The position numbers and the translations under genes are program-made. 64,000 bases of DNA from Margaritispora aquatica (Eukaryota; Ascomycota; Leotiomycetes; Helotiales; Discinellaceae). The notes beneath the pieces are model-generated. The model had not been told where the DNA came from. It ran no database searches and saw only the letters and a program-made list of their open reading frames with translations. The stretch lies in NCBI GenBank assembly GCA_007644065.1, contig VJWN01000017.1, positions 310,001 through 374,000 on the forward strand. The letters are read 5' to 3'. Below are positions 9,673-23,642 of the stretch, piece after piece; the stretch's first letter is position 1, and every line of letters starts with the position of its first letter.

Positions 9673-11916
9673 ATTACTTGATAGTGTTACGATCGTAGTA
9701 TATGGGAAAGAGGACGTGTTGAGAAACAAAAAGGGTTGTGATGGGAAGGAAGTTGGTGAGGCGCCGGTTTATTTACTTGTAAATAAATTGAAGCCGAAGA
9801 GAACTCCCATCCCGAAATCAGGCTCGGGCACCAATTTAAGCAAGAGACTCGAATCGAAGTGAAATCCTGAAAGACAGCAAGTAATGCTTCACTTCCTTCT
9901 CACAATAAAGTGAACAGATAAGGGAGGGTTTACAATTGCCTGAATCAATGTGCGCCTGATCGGAGGAATATGGAGGTATAAAGCGCGCCTCCTCACCGGC
10001 TCTAAAACAGCCTACCAAACAACGAGTTCGTCGCCCAACGTAAGTAGCCAAGGATCTCTGGCTGTGATTTCCACATTAAGCCCATTTTTTGATCAGCAAT
10101 GCGGAGTTGACTCTGTCAGTCTGAATGAAACAATCCATACTGGTGAACTATGTACTCAAGACAAATGTGGATGGAATAATACATTAAAACTTAATATACT
10201 TTCGGCTGTCAATAATTAGCGACACTCGAACAATCGTCGACAGTTAGATTAGCTTGACAGCCGTGACTGAATTGACCACAAGAGTCTCAAATGACAACAA
10301 TTGCCATACCTATAACATCATCATGAGAGTCAATCTTAAAACCCATAGTTCCCGAAAAGAGGCACCAGACGGCACTAGCTAGCTTTTTATCAAATAGATA
10401 GATGGCCAGAGCAGTTATGATCTATTCCCTAACGAGTGGTTGTACCTTGATACATTTTCAGAAGCAGCTAAACGGGTTCATAGCAAGACTGCATTCACGA
10501 ACGTGGATCTCGAGTTATATTTTGCTTTTGCAAGTATTATGGTAAAGTGACTTCGATTGAGTGGTGAGCCATAGTTAGAATGAATTGGGGTGATTATAAT
10601 ATAATCTGATTTGGGAAGTCTTGTCGTTGGATATACGCTTTGGTGAATCTCGTTAAAGTTGCTACTGTTACAACGCTTTAAAGCCCACAAAGTGTAGGGT
10701 AGATAAGTGATGGCAAAAGAGCTTTAGCCATATATATGCAGTATCACATTGTGTAAACAAGGTATGACATAGGGTTCAGTAAACAATTCTTGTTTTAGTA
10801 TCTTCTTTCGCTGAGGTGCTTTGTTATACTATGATACGCTATGACATCGGCAAGTCCACTTTGCGAAATCCTACAAGGCTTGTAGAAGGCATAAATCTCT
10901 AGCCTCCTTCTCTGTCATGGCAGCAGCTCTCCTTCTTGCCCTTTTGCTTGGTTTCCACTCACTGTACTGAGCAAAATTCTCTTCTTGAGTCCCTCAAACT
11001 GAATGAGGTACTGGTTATCGACAGTGATGTCAATAAACAAAGTACTTGGCGTCCTAAGCGAGTAGCCTGATGTTTGTCGTTTGTACTTAAGGTTTATTTA
11101 CTTGATTTAACAAAGTTGGTGAAATCATATTAGAAGGTCCACAAAATCGTTTGGTTGGAGGGGAATGACATTTAGGGCTCTCTTAGACATCGAAGCCCCA
11201 ATCGAAAAGGATATATTTCTACACAGACGTGAAGCTTAGCTACACTCTAAATGGATATTCGCAGTCGCCAAAACAATAATGAATGACAATGTTTGTGATT
11301 TTGATATTCCTATCTACTGTCTCTTCTCTGAAGAAGGGCACATTACCCAATCTAGTCTCGAATTCTGCAAGCCATGCCTTCAAGTTGGCATGAGATGAAA
11401 GATCATGTGATGTATGTTCTCTCACTTCCACCTCACTTTAACGTTCGGTATGGGTGCTCATGACTCTCGCACCAAGAAACACGAGATCATTCAAGCTAGA
11501 CGTTGGAACGTGTATTGAATGTATAGTACAAGTATTGTAAGCATATAAGAGTACCACGTGAGTATATATATATATATATTTATTGTTACTTGGTAAACAA
11601 ATGGAAGATCATACCTACTTTAATCTAAAGGGATATATATTCTTGTGCGGCTTCGAGGCTTTCTACGACGTCATTTTAATCGCATGCGCCCGCCTTCAAG
11701 CCCATTCAACGCCTGGATGATTCAGGGCATGGGACACGCGACAACCGACAGAGTCCGATAGGCTGGATTTCACTGAAAATTGCACCCGAAACCTTGGCTC
11801 AGCCTCTGAAAATCCACTTCAGCAGTGACAGCGATCAGGACCGAGGCTTCGTCTTTGTCCAGAACATTTATTCAAGTTTGCCCCCCGCCGTTATTTTCTT
11901 TCTCTTCTTTTTCGTT
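9673..11916. other. Long divergent spacer, 2.2 kb
   Basis: Lies between copy C (minus) and the PAF-acetylhydrolase gene (plus). It is AT-rich, with a TA run at about 11564-11579. Short frames at 9950-10219 (+) and 11240-11431 (-) do not look like intact genes; the latter has a faint glutathione-transferase-like stretch and could be a relic. No transposon ends were recognised. Confidence 0.5.
11564..11579. repeat. Short (TA)n run
   Basis: Eight TA units in an AT-rich spacer. A simple repeat with no further signal. Confidence 0.8.
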
Positions 11917-13733
11917 ATGTCTTCTTCTTCTTCTCCTCAATCCACATCTGTATCTGCCTCTCAAACCTCTCCCACCCCCAAGCTCAAGTCGAGCAGAGAC
12001 AAGCATTCGAAGCCCCTTACGAGGAAACTCAAGAAATCGAAGAAGTCGAAAACTCAACATCGTTCTGCGCTTGCAATGACTTCTTCATACTTATCCCGTC
12101 TGAGTCCGGTACCAGCGTTTCCAGAATATACAGGGCCATATAAAGTAGGAACAATTGATGTGGAATTGCCAGTCGCAAACATCGAGTGCCCGAGCTCTGC
12201 CCCCGAGGAGCACATTTCTACTGTTCAATATCGAATATTCTATCCTTGCGATCCAGATGCGCAGGCAAAGACCGTCAGTTGGCTACCCAATCCTCAGCGA
12301 GACCATGTATCGGCATATACCCGCTTCCTAGGTGCTGGCACGATGCTGGCAGAGGTGATATCGTGAGTATACACGTTTCATGTTTCAAGGGCGGTTCTGA
12401 CATGTACAGATTCTTCCCTCGCATCCTCCACTACATTTCAATACCGGTACGAAAGAACGCAGATCTTCTAGAGCCTCCAACAGCAAACAAGAGGTGGCCA
12501 GTGATGATATTTTCCCATGGCCTGGGTGGATCCAGGAATGCATACTCGCATATAGTGGGCTCAATTGCAAGTCATGGAATGATCGTCATTGCTCCCGAGC
12601 ATCGTGATGGTTCTGCACCAATCTCCTTCATCCGCGATGTTCCGTCAAACAACTCAATGGGCGAGAAGATGTCTGCAAAACGAACCAAGAGGACGGTGGA
12701 TTATACGCGACTATCACACACTCCTTCGCCCGAAGTAGAAGCAGGACGAAACGCACAATTGAAGATTAGACTCTGGGAGATGGGAGCAATTCACGAAAGT
12801 CTTCGTCAAATAGACCTGGGAAAAGACTTGGGTAATCTTAATACCTCATCTACGCCTCTTAGTCCTTTCAAAAATATGATGGATGTGCATACCCCGGGCA
12901 AGATCACATTCGCAGGACATTCATTTGGAGCTGCAACCGTTGCACAATTCATAAAATCCACATTCTATGCTTCCAAGGCATCCGAGGCTCCGTCCACATT
13001 CGAGCCGCTTTTCTCGCCGTCATCACGGGCCGCTATCCGCGAACAGATCACCCCACAGACTCCTCTAGTCCTACTTGACATGTGGTGTTTCCCATTGAGA
13101 GCCGAGTCTACAAGGTGGTTGTGGGATCTGCCACTACCGTGTTACTCCTCGAATGATGCACCTGGAGGATCTGGAGTCCTAGCTGTGGAGTCACAGGCGT
13201 TTTACAAATGGGGAGAACATCTGACAGCAACCAAACGATTCTTGTCTCCTGATCCAAGCGTTACGAAATACAACTACAGTGGAAACAGCTGGACAGAGCC
13301 ACAACTATTTTACGCAGTAACATCAGCTCACTTGTCGCAATCGGATTTCGGCATTCTATTCCCTTGGCTGGTCAAGAAAGTGTTCGGGTCAGAAGAGCCA
13401 GAACGAATTATGAAGCTCAATGTGCGTGCTATCATGCAAATGCTGCGCAATCAAAGCATCGAGGTATCTTCAACATCAGCCGCGGACATGGAGTTATCAG
13501 AAGAAGGCTTGAAAGGTGTGGAGACAAAGAACGACACTACCATCCTAGGTCGTAAAAATGACGTGAGGGGGTGGGTCTGGATCAGCAACGACGCTGGCGA
13601 TGTTGGAGAAAACGAAGGCGCCGTCGAGAAGACCGATGCAGCAGATCCAAGCGACGCAGTGGTGAATAACGAAGTAATGGGAAAAAACAACGGCACAGCT
13701 GAGCCGTTTAGCGAAAGCACATCTACGTTGTAG
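11917..13733 (+). CDS. PAF-acetylhydrolase-like esterase (alpha/beta hydrolase)
   Basis: Two exons (11917-12362 and 12410-13733; 47-nt intron GTGAGT...TACAG) give 589 aa. The frame is open upstream of 11917, but no ATG precedes it. Residues 1-50 are S/T/K-rich and basic. The start of the family is seen in PEYTGPYKVGTIDVELPV. The oxyanion region is FSHGLGGSRNAYS. The GxSxG nucleophile elbow is FAGHSFGAAT (Ser320), with Asp372 in LLDMWCFPL and His456 in TSAHLSQSDF as the likely triad. Family members hydrolyse short acyl chains at sn-2 of platelet-activating factor or oxidised phospholipids. About 110 C-terminal residues are acidic and low in complexity. There is no clear signal peptide, so the enzyme is probably intracellular. 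The length exceeds the animal plasma enzyme because of the two tails. Confidence 0.9.
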
Positions 13734-14499
13734 CTATTTCGCCTAGACACGACCTTATGATGTAAGATTACGGCGGTGGTTTTTATTTAGAGCATTTTGA
13801 TTTGGCATAGTTTGTGAGCACGGGTTTGGGATTTTCTGAGGCGTATAGCAAGCATAGCGTGCACTTCTTTGCATACAGTTCAAAGTAGACAGAGACTCAT
13901 AGATAGACATTAGACATTAAATTGTATAGAGATGAAGACATGTTTCTGAGCCTGAACTGTATTCAAGATTCTACATGAGGTCTGGTGTTGTTCTTCCCTT
14001 TGTGTTTCTGCATTCATGTTATTATTCGATTTGATGAAAATAAATCATTGTGTATACAAAGTGCATGGTTCTACGCGTAACACCACTACACAGTTCAAAT
14101 TTACTAGTACTCGTATCGAAAGCAATATTTGTCGAACTTCTTGGGCTCGCACGCAAAACATGCATTTTTTATTCTTACCTGGATATTTGATTCCAGGTCC
14201 TCGCTTCACAAACCAATCACAAATCACTCCCCCATCACTATTTCACTTCCCCTCCTATCTATCCTCTTTCCTCACTTCGAACAGAGAGGCTTAGAATAGT
14301 TAGCAGGTTAAACATTAGCTATGGTTCGCACATAGAAGGGAAACCAGCCGGACACAAACAAAAAATGCATGGGCTGTTGCAACATGATGCTGTGTATTTG
14401 ACGTCAATGAAATTGAATTTACATCATTTTGGATCTTTAGCACCACTGAGAATTTAACTGAAAGTTATATTACGGTCACTAGCAACATCATAAGTTACC
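13734..14499. other. Convergent intergenic region
   Basis: 3' flanks of the esterase (plus) and the sedolisin (minus). Nothing coding was seen. Confidence 0.6.
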
Positions 14500-16380
14500 T
14501 CAACCCAAGACCTTCATCAACCTCCCAAAATCCACACTCCCCAACCCCGTAACCGTATCCCACCCCGTCGTCGCATTCCACACCTCACCACACCCATAAC
14601 TATTCCCGTCCACCACATCGTTCAACACCTCCCTCAACTCCCCAGAATAAAGCAACGGATTCAACCACCCCAACACCTTCTCCCCCCTCCTCAGCCGCAC
14701 GTCATTAACGAGCGCCACCATGGCCGCAAACACCGGCGTGCCCGCACTCGTGCCAGAGTGATGTCCCGACGTAACGTTGTTATTCTCCGTCTCGTACCGA
14801 CTCCCATAGATCGCCACATCAGGGATGCCGCGTCCGGATTTATTATACAGGCCCTCATACTGGCCGCCTAGATACGCGATATACGCATCCGTGGCATTAA
14901 CCTGGTACGTCGGGGTCGCGAAGTAGTTGGAGAACCCGCCCGACGAAAACGAGGACCCTTGCTCCGGGATCACGGATGTCGAGCCCACGGCAGTGACCCA
15001 CGGGCACGACGCCGGGAACGTGGGCAGGAATTGCGGCGTCGCGAGCCCGTCGTTCGACACGCAGTCGAAATCCTCTTGCCCGGCTACGCCGCCGTCCCCC
15101 GAGGCGTTGATGATGGAGACGCCGCGGGCGGCGAGTCGGCCGAAGAGTGAGCATACGTGTGTTGCGTAGGAGCGGGGCGCGCCCATTTCCGTGTCCGTGT
15201 AGGAGATGGAGATGACCTAGGGGTAGTGTTAGGTTTGCTTCATTGATGGCTGTGGAGGAGGTGAATGGAGAGGGGTGATGCGTACCTGTGGGATCTCGCC
15301 GTCGGGTTTAGTGAGCATGTATTCTAACCACTCCAAGTACGGCTCGTTGTAGCTCTGATCCGACGGCTTCAACTCCCCACTCGCGTCCAAACTGGGTGGT
15401 CGACCACCGGTGGAATAATACACCACTGGCAGGGAGCCAGTAAACGGCATGCTATACTCCATATCCAGCGTCGCTTCAATGCCAGCAGCCGACTCGTTAT
15501 TCGTGCCTCCATTCACGAGCTCGACTGTGAACGTACCAGGATGAGCACGCGTCTCAGCTGAGTTGCCGTACTTGGATACAAAGTTGGTAATATCGGCGTG
15601 GCTGATGTATTGTTCGAGAAATCCGGCAATGGCCAGACTGCTCCCGCTTGGCGTGGCGTTGAGTGGTGGCGTGTAGTTGATGTTGTACATTTTGGCGATG
15701 CAGCCTGGTGTGATGCTCGTGCATGCTGCTAGCAGCGCGGGGTCTGCTGCGCGAGTTTCGAGATTGGCTGTGATTTGGCGAGCTTCTAGTACTTCTGTTT
15801 TGAAGGCTGTTCTTAGCGCTTTAATGGTTGGGAAGTGAGTGATGGGATGAACGAGTGTGATGAGAGAGCTGATTTCTTCGGGAAGACTGTATTGTAGAGC
15901 TCGGATTATCGTCTCCTTGTTAGTAGACTGATAGATCCCAAAATCGGCTTTGAGCATCTCGGTAGCAGCAGCAACGGTGATCTGAAACGATACTGCGCTT
16001 GTTGCAGCAGAGTACTCGAGTTTAGAAGCTCCATCAAAACTTGTGATCCACATCATCAAAGTCCGTATACTTCCAATGTCTGGAGAAACAAGTGAAGTCA
16101 CCTGCTCTTGGCTCAGGTGGTGTCCATATTCTGCATGCCCTGGAGTACCGATTCTCATCAACTTTTCCTCTATAGCTTTCTCGCTTGTGCTTTTCAGCAT
16201 GATGCGCAGCTTCAAGATTTCATTGCTGTTTGCTTCGCCAACGAGTTGCCATCCTGTTGGAATTGAGTGTGCAGTCTCAGCGACCTTGTAAGGACCCCAT
16301 GATGTGCTTTCAACTGGAATAGCATAGCTTAAAGAGAAGAGAGAAAGGCAACAATAAACCAAGGCCGTGAGGAGATGCAT
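14500..16380 (-). CDS. Secreted sedolisin / tripeptidyl-peptidase, family S53
   Basis: Two exons (16380-15286 and 15216-14500; intron GTACGC...CCTAG) give 603 aa. Signal peptide at residues 1-20 (MHLLTALVYCCLSLFSLSYA). The activation prodomain spans about 30-190 and includes HAEYGHHLSQEQV. In the catalytic domain Glu302 and Asp306 lie in GIEATLDMEYS, the oxyanion Asp406 in NASGDGG, and the nucleophile Ser522 in HSGTSAGTPVFAA. The C-terminal Ca-site region (NDVVDGNSYGC, GWDTVTGLGS) is present. S53 enzymes act at acid pH and release tripeptides or cut as endopeptidases. The prodomain is removed by self-cleavage. The gene is divergent from an aspartic protease across 1.2 kb, which suits shared acid or nutrient control. 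Confidence 0.95.
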
Positions 16381-17592
16381 TCTGAAAGACACAAGGACTG
16401 CGAAAGAACAAACGCAAAATCTTGACAAGACCTCTTAATGCAGAATGATCGATCATAAGAGACATAGCCTTCTACACTTACTGCATAGTTAAACATCCTG
16501 TATCTCGAAATTGCTAAAGTTGGGTGGAGCTCTATGGAGCTGCCACAATGGGATACGAGGTAGAAACAAGGTGCCAAGGACAGCCAAGACGTTGACATAT
16601 AAGAAGTTCTTGCCCCATGTCTATTATAGCAAGGTTAAGCTTATAGTTGGCAGTGATCATTCAGATGCGAGTTTTCGGTTGGCCCAAGAAGCGGTGTCGG
16701 AAAGCTTCTTGAAAGCTTGCTGTTGTCCATGCTTGACTGCGTTTATTGATGGCAACGGTTTTTATAGTCCGGATAAAGGAGCATAAGTAGGATAAGATCC
16801 GAAGCATAGAGAATGATTTAACAGCTATTCGCTATCTATTCTTGACCTAGAGTAGCAAAGCATATCAAAGTGTCAGTGTTGGAAACACATTAGCAAATTA
16901 TCATTTATGCATAAATTTCCTTGACTGGACGTTGAGATTGGCATCAGATAGACTGGTGTTTTAAGCTTTTCATTCGCTCCCCAAGCGACCCGAGGTCCAA
17001 CCTCAAGCTCAACCTCCCCCTTTTTGAAGCCGGTCCAGCAATGAACGCACGACATCTATTCCAATATAAAATCAACTATTTTGAAACGCATTTTATATTC
17101 TATACTAAAACAAAAATAAAAAATGGAGTCCGATGGTAATACGAGCAATTTACATGTTGTAGATCTGAAAAGTTCTTGCATGATAAACTCATCCTAGATC
17201 TTAACATCTCGTATCAGGCCCACTCTCCACCGCCGGTATCCAGGGTTGGATTTTAACCTTATACAGGCATCTGGCGATGAGGGCTGCACGAGATCCAACG
17301 TTCTCGTATTTTCCCCTGATAGGCAGAGTGGTAGACCAACAATGGGAGTTACTCCGGGCTGAAATCTTGGTACCCATGTCTCGTACCTGGTGGGAAGACT
17401 GAATCTCATAGAGTTCACCGAGATCAAGGATCTGCATCGTCATGTGCCGTCAGTTCCCGGAGGAGGGTCTTGTAATGGTATCCATGACAGTTGCTATCCT
17501 ATAAGGCTCATATATGTATACATCAACTCTTCTCTTCTGAAGTCCTACCGGCATCCTCAGCTCTTGTTCCGTTTCAGAAACTACCAGTCAAC
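16381..17592. promoter_or_regulatory. Shared divergent promoter region of two secreted proteases
   Basis: 1.2 kb between the sedolisin start (minus) and the aspartic protease start (plus). It contains two GCCAAG PacC-type cores ten bases apart (listed separately) and scattered GATA cores near 16770-16790. No coding frame is convincing. Confidence 0.5.
16573..16588 (+). promoter_or_regulatory. Paired PacC-like sites (GCCAAG x2)
   Basis: GCCAAG occurs at 16573-16578 and again at 16583-16588, the same face of the helix, 193 nt upstream of the sedolisin ATG. GCCARG is the known core of the pH regulator PacC. A hexamer pair can arise by chance; the link to pH control is inferred from position and gene content. 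Confidence 0.3.
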
Positions 17593-18874
17593 ATGAGGTC
17601 CTTCGCTCTTCTTGCCCTCCTGGATTTGGCGAGCGCAAGTGCCGGCTATCATTACATGCCAGTCGAGTTCGACTATGGTGCCGATTCCAGAGTCACCTCA
17701 AATTTCACATTCGGCTCATCGCCCGATGCCCAAGAAGTCAAAGTAGTGATGGATTCCGGGAGCGCGAACTTTTGGGTAAGTCCACCCTCCCACCATCCTT
17801 AAGGAAGCAGGATTAACAATTTTTCAGATCTGGGGACCCAACGCCGTCATACACTGGGGATCACCATACCTCGGTGTCGTAGGACCATGCAACGAGACCA
17901 TCCCAACATTCTACGACCCCGCCACATCCAACACCAGCATCGTCACCAACCGCACCTCTGGGTACGCCTACGCCGGGAACGCCAAGATCGTCAGCGGCGT
18001 CGCTTACTCCAACGACACTCTCACCTCGATCGGCGGCAGCAGCTCGATCCCAAACGTGCAATATGCGCTAGAGAACTACTGTCTCCTGCGCCAGCGCGAC
18101 GACGGAACCTGTCGGTCTGTTTCTTACGACCAGGGCATCCTCGGGCTCTCGCCATATACCAACACGACGACTGGACCCTCGTTCCGCCAGAATCTGTACG
18201 ACGCAGGCGAGATCGCAAGCAAGACCATGTTCATGTGGTTCAACAAGCACGTTGGAGCTCTCGGCCAACTCACAGGCGGCGTTTTGTTCGGCGCGATCGA
18301 CTCGTCCAAATTCACAGGACCGTTGGTTCGCGTGCCGAGCGTCATTGCAGACTATGAAATCGGAGTGTATGTGCCCAAGCCTGTGCTATCCGTCGGTGGC
18401 GTGACTTTCGACCTCGACCAAGACACCACATGTCTCGTTGACTCGGGTGCTCACGCAGACTACCTTCCATTCAGCTACGGCTCTGCTGCAGCAGAGGCAT
18501 TCTACAATGCTACCGGGCTCGTAGACTACAATGGCGTCGTAGGCTACAACGGTACCTGCGATTCCATTCCTCAGGATCTCAATCTGACGTATACTTTTGC
18601 CGGTGTCAATGCTGGTGAGAGTGTGACAATTAACGTTCCTGTGAGAAACTATGCACGAGGCATTACTTACGGACCAGCTGGCTTATGTTTGCTGAACTTG
18701 GAAACTGGTTCGTGTATGTTTGGCGCGCCGTTCCTGACTGGTGCTGTCATGGCATTGGATGATGCGGATAGTAGCATTGCCTTGGCACAAGGAGCTGTAA
18801 GCGAGGAGGGCAGTAGCGTCGATGCGGGTGCTCTGAAAATTATTGGCGTTGGACAAAGTTGGGATAGCGTATGA
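17593..18874 (+). CDS. Secreted aspartic protease, family A1
   Basis: Two exons (17593-17775 and 17828-18874) give 409 aa. Signal peptide at residues 1-17 (MRSFALLALLDLASASA), followed almost at once by the mature fold, with hardly any propeptide (about 15-20 residues). The two catalytic loops are VMDSGSANFWI (Asp54) and CLVDSGAHADY (Asp266), so both are D-S-G instead of the commoner D-T-G. Many N-glycosylation sequons (NTS, NRT, NDT, NTT, NAT, NGT, NLT) fit secretion. The intron falls just after the first active-site loop. Fungal A1 enzymes degrade proteins outside the cell at acid pH. The very short pro-region makes it unlike classical pepsin-type zymogens. Confidence 0.88.
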
Positions 18875-19046
18875 ATGAATGTATAATAATAAAAGCCATT
18901 ATATTTCATGATGTAGCAATGGAAATTCACACGAAAGGATAATTCTTCAATTAAAGCTTGCAGGTTTTGTATAGTATGTTCATTTAATCCCTAAATTCCT
19001 TCAATGGAGTATTCCATCAAAATACATGCAACATCTCCATAACAAC

Positions 19047-20800
<1,754 letters not shown>

Positions 20801-21553
20801 ATGAATGGACCTTTGTTCAACCAAAACAATGGGCAGATGAGTGCTGCCGATGAGCAGCAAAAGGCTGCCATCCGGAGCGTAAGTTCCCTCCTTTGGTGCG
20901 ATCTATGAGGAGATACTTTTTAAACCCCCGTTTGGAGACCGTGGAATTCTTTGGAAAATCCAGATTTGGGATATTGGAGGGGATGGTGCAGGACGTTATA
21001 GGATGGGATTTAGAGTGGAGTTGGGCTAGAAGTATGTACAAGTGCTAACACCGTACTTACAGATGCAAGCACTCATGGAGTCATGTCCGGGCAAAACCGC
21101 ATTGTCCGGTGTAATGGGATTCGCCCTCGGTGGTGCATTCGGTCTCTTCATGGCATCTGTACGTTGTCTCCCTATTCCTACTTTCGCACTATTCTGACAT
21201 CATCACAGATGCAATACGACACTCCACTAGCCACAAACCCCAATGCCCAAGCCATCACCTCCCTACCTCTCCGCCAGCAACTAAAGCAAGGCTTCAAAGA
21301 CATGGGCGCGCGATCCTACAGCTCCGCCAAGAACTTCGGCAAAGTCGGCGCCATCTTCGCAGGCACAGAATGTTGTATTGAAGGATTCAGGGCAAAGAAC
21401 GATCTTGCAAATGGTGTTATGGCTGGTTGTATTACCGGAGGTGTTTTGGCTGCGCCAGCGGGACCACAGGCTGCTGCTTTAGGGTGTGCCGGTTTCGCCG
21501 CTTTCAGTTTGGCGATTGATGCGTATATGAGGAGGCCGAGTGAGACGGATTAG
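20801..21553 (+). CDS. tim22: Mitochondrial inner-membrane translocase subunit Tim22
   Basis: Three exons (20801-20878, 21063-21158, 21209-21553), all phase 0, give 172 aa, close to the usual 180-200. The Tim17/Tim22/Tim23 domain covers about residue 35 to the end. Hydrophobic segments are seen in [54 protein letters not shown] and [19 protein letters not shown]. Glycine-rich GxxxG-like faces are typical of the fold. Tim22 forms the core of the TIM22 carrier translocase that inserts carrier proteins and Tim17/Tim23 into the inner membrane. The first intron is 184 nt, longer than its neighbours. Both second and third exons begin with an ATG codon, which could mislead automatic start calls. Confidence 0.95.
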
Positions 21554-22070
21554 AGAGAAGGCGAGAGTTGAAATTTAATGGAATGGCAGGGGCTGATGGA
21601 GGGTAAGATAAGGTGTATATTATATATGTGCACAAGCGGCATTGCGAGGCGTTCGGGGTTAGAAGGCTGGGATGTATACTGATATCATGTTCGATAGAAA
21701 TGGCGGACATGGGCCGTTTGTACATCACATCTCAACTATAAGATTCAAGCTACCGAAGTTTGTCTAATATGCCTTTGGGAGTATTGGAATCGCCTTGACA
21801 TCTTTCAGCAAGCGCTGTTTCTCTCTGCAGAGAGATTTTTGTTTTCAGGCAATAAAGCGCCTTACCATTCGGTTCTACGTATCTCTAGTTCTGGCATCGA
21901 ACTTGGGCTGCATTCAATAAACTCAAAGAATGGAAAGTGAAGGTGAGTGTGGCTTCCGTGAGTTAAAACGACATCTCTCTGTTGATGTTAGTGAAGAAGA
22001 ACAACCCAACTCTTTCTCCGCGTGCATTAGTTTTAGGAAAGCATATTGTTTTTGACAACTCAAAATCATT
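21554..22070. other. Convergent intergenic region
   Basis: 3' flanks of TIM22 and the dehydrogenase. Nothing coding seen. Confidence 0.6.
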
Positions 22071-23198
22071 TCATTTTCGAGTAATCTCATTCACAGGAGC
22101 AACCGGTCTCCCAGTCGCCCACAACGCTTCAATATTAGCCAAACACTCCCTCTCCGCATCCCTCGCCGCCTTATTCGTCAACCCCCCAAGATGCGGCTGT
22201 ACAATCACCTTGTCATTGTCCAAGAACCACGGATTCACATCCGGCTCATTCACAAAAACATCCAAGCCCGCTCGCTTGACCTTCCCGCTTTCCAGCGCCG
22301 CAATAAGCGCAACCTCGTCCACAATGGCGCCGCGCGCGGTATTGATGAACAAGACGCCGTCTTTCATCTGCGCAAACTCGGCGTGGGAGATAAGATTGGT
22401 CGTTGAGGCGTTGAGGGGCACGCTGATGGATATCACATCCGAGGTGCGGAGGAGGGAGGTGAGGGTCGGACACCATGTTGCGTTGTATTGTGCTTCTACC
22501 TCTGGAGACTCGCGGCGGCGGTTGTGGTATTGCACTTTCATGTTGAAAGCTGCTACTTTGCGAGCATAGTGCTGCGGCCCTGTTAACAAGGAGACTTCGA
22601 TGTTTGGATCAGCCCGCACGGAGACATACCTTCCCAATCGCACCCAAACCAATCACCCCAACGACCAAATCACTCGGATCCGTACACGGCACATGATCAT
22701 TCCTCCACTTCCCCTCTCTCAGCGACTTCTCCGCTCGACTTGTATCCCTACACGTCGCCAGCGTCAGGAACAGCGCCATGTCAGCCGTTGGCTCCGAGAC
22801 CGAATTCCTCGTGTTGCAGAACCAGATGCCATGCTCGGTCAGCCAGTCGACAGGAAATTCATTGTACCCGGCTGAAGCGGAGACGATGATCTTGCAGTGT
22901 GGGAGGAGGGGACTGAAGAATTCGGCGTCAAAGGGCTCGAATGGTGCGGTGCCCATCAGGATTATGAAGGCGCTGTAGGGTCCTGTGGTTGCTACTGCGG
23001 TGGCGATGGCGGGGAGGGCTTCGGCACGGTTCGTTACCGAGAGGACCTGAGAGTTTTGTGAGTGGGAGTGCGAGAGGTTAGATGTGAACTTACATCGAGT
23101 CGAAAATTGACTCTGAATCTCTCGAGATAGTCGGCTCCGCATGATTTTGGCTCTGTCAACGCCAGGACCTTGGGTTTAGGAGTTGTCATGACCAGCAT
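22071..23198 (-). CDS. D-2-hydroxyacid dehydrogenase (glyoxylate/2-ketoacid reductase-like)
   Basis: Three exons (23198-23094, 23046-22630, 22571-22071), all phase 0, give 340 aa. A second ATG three codons in (23189) could also start it. The nucleotide-binding motif is VIGLGAIGK (about 166-174), the substrate Arg254 is in INTARGAIVDE, Glu283 in VNEPDVNP and the catalytic His301 in QPHLGGLT. After strand beta-2 the sequence reads YHNRRR instead of an acidic residue, which favours NADP(H) over NAD(H). The family reduces 2-keto acids such as glyoxylate or hydroxypyruvate to D-2-hydroxyacids. The third intron acceptor (GCCGCAG) sits eight bases after another AG, and only the downstream AG keeps the frame. 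No targeting signal was seen; probably cytosolic. Confidence 0.92.
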
Positions 23199-23642
23199 GG
23201 TTGCGAGTTTGTTGGACACGTTTTGAAATGTGAGAGTTGGATTGTATGTCTTACAAACTATTGGCAGTCACTGTGTAACTGACAAAAGTGTATGTTAAGT
23301 TCGTCTAAGAGCAACCCACAACCGAGAATGAATTTATATCAACCACGTACCCAACTAAGCTCACCCTACTAATACGAGCTGTAAAAAGGCTAGATTAACA
23401 ATGAAATTCCTCAATAATGATACCCCACCCAAGAATATACTCAACAGAAGTACATATTCCATCATACTTGCGACACGGCACGGGATCCGAAAGTGGGGGT
23501 CCAGGATAGTAGTGTCTGTGTTGAAGCTTCTCGGGTACAGATCCGGATACATTGTTCAGACAGTGCAAAGTCTCCTTAGAATTTACTGACGCGAGAATAG
23601 AGCAGAAGTCAATTGCTTGAGAAATTTTCTATTGGTATTTCC
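23199..23642. other. Intergenic, dehydrogenase promoter and PWP2 3' flank
   Basis: 0.44 kb, AT-rich, nothing coding seen. Confidence 0.6.

Noticed and set aside
9950..10219. 89-codon plus frame downstream of the 2EXR cluster start
   Set aside because: No family features; lies in the AT-rich divergent spacer.
11240..11431. Minus frame of 63 codons with a glutathione-transferase-like stretch (HANLKAWLAEFETRLGN)
   Set aside because: No upstream exons, thioredoxin-like domain or clean start were found; the upstream sequence on this strand has stops. At most a relic; too weak to call as a pseudogene.
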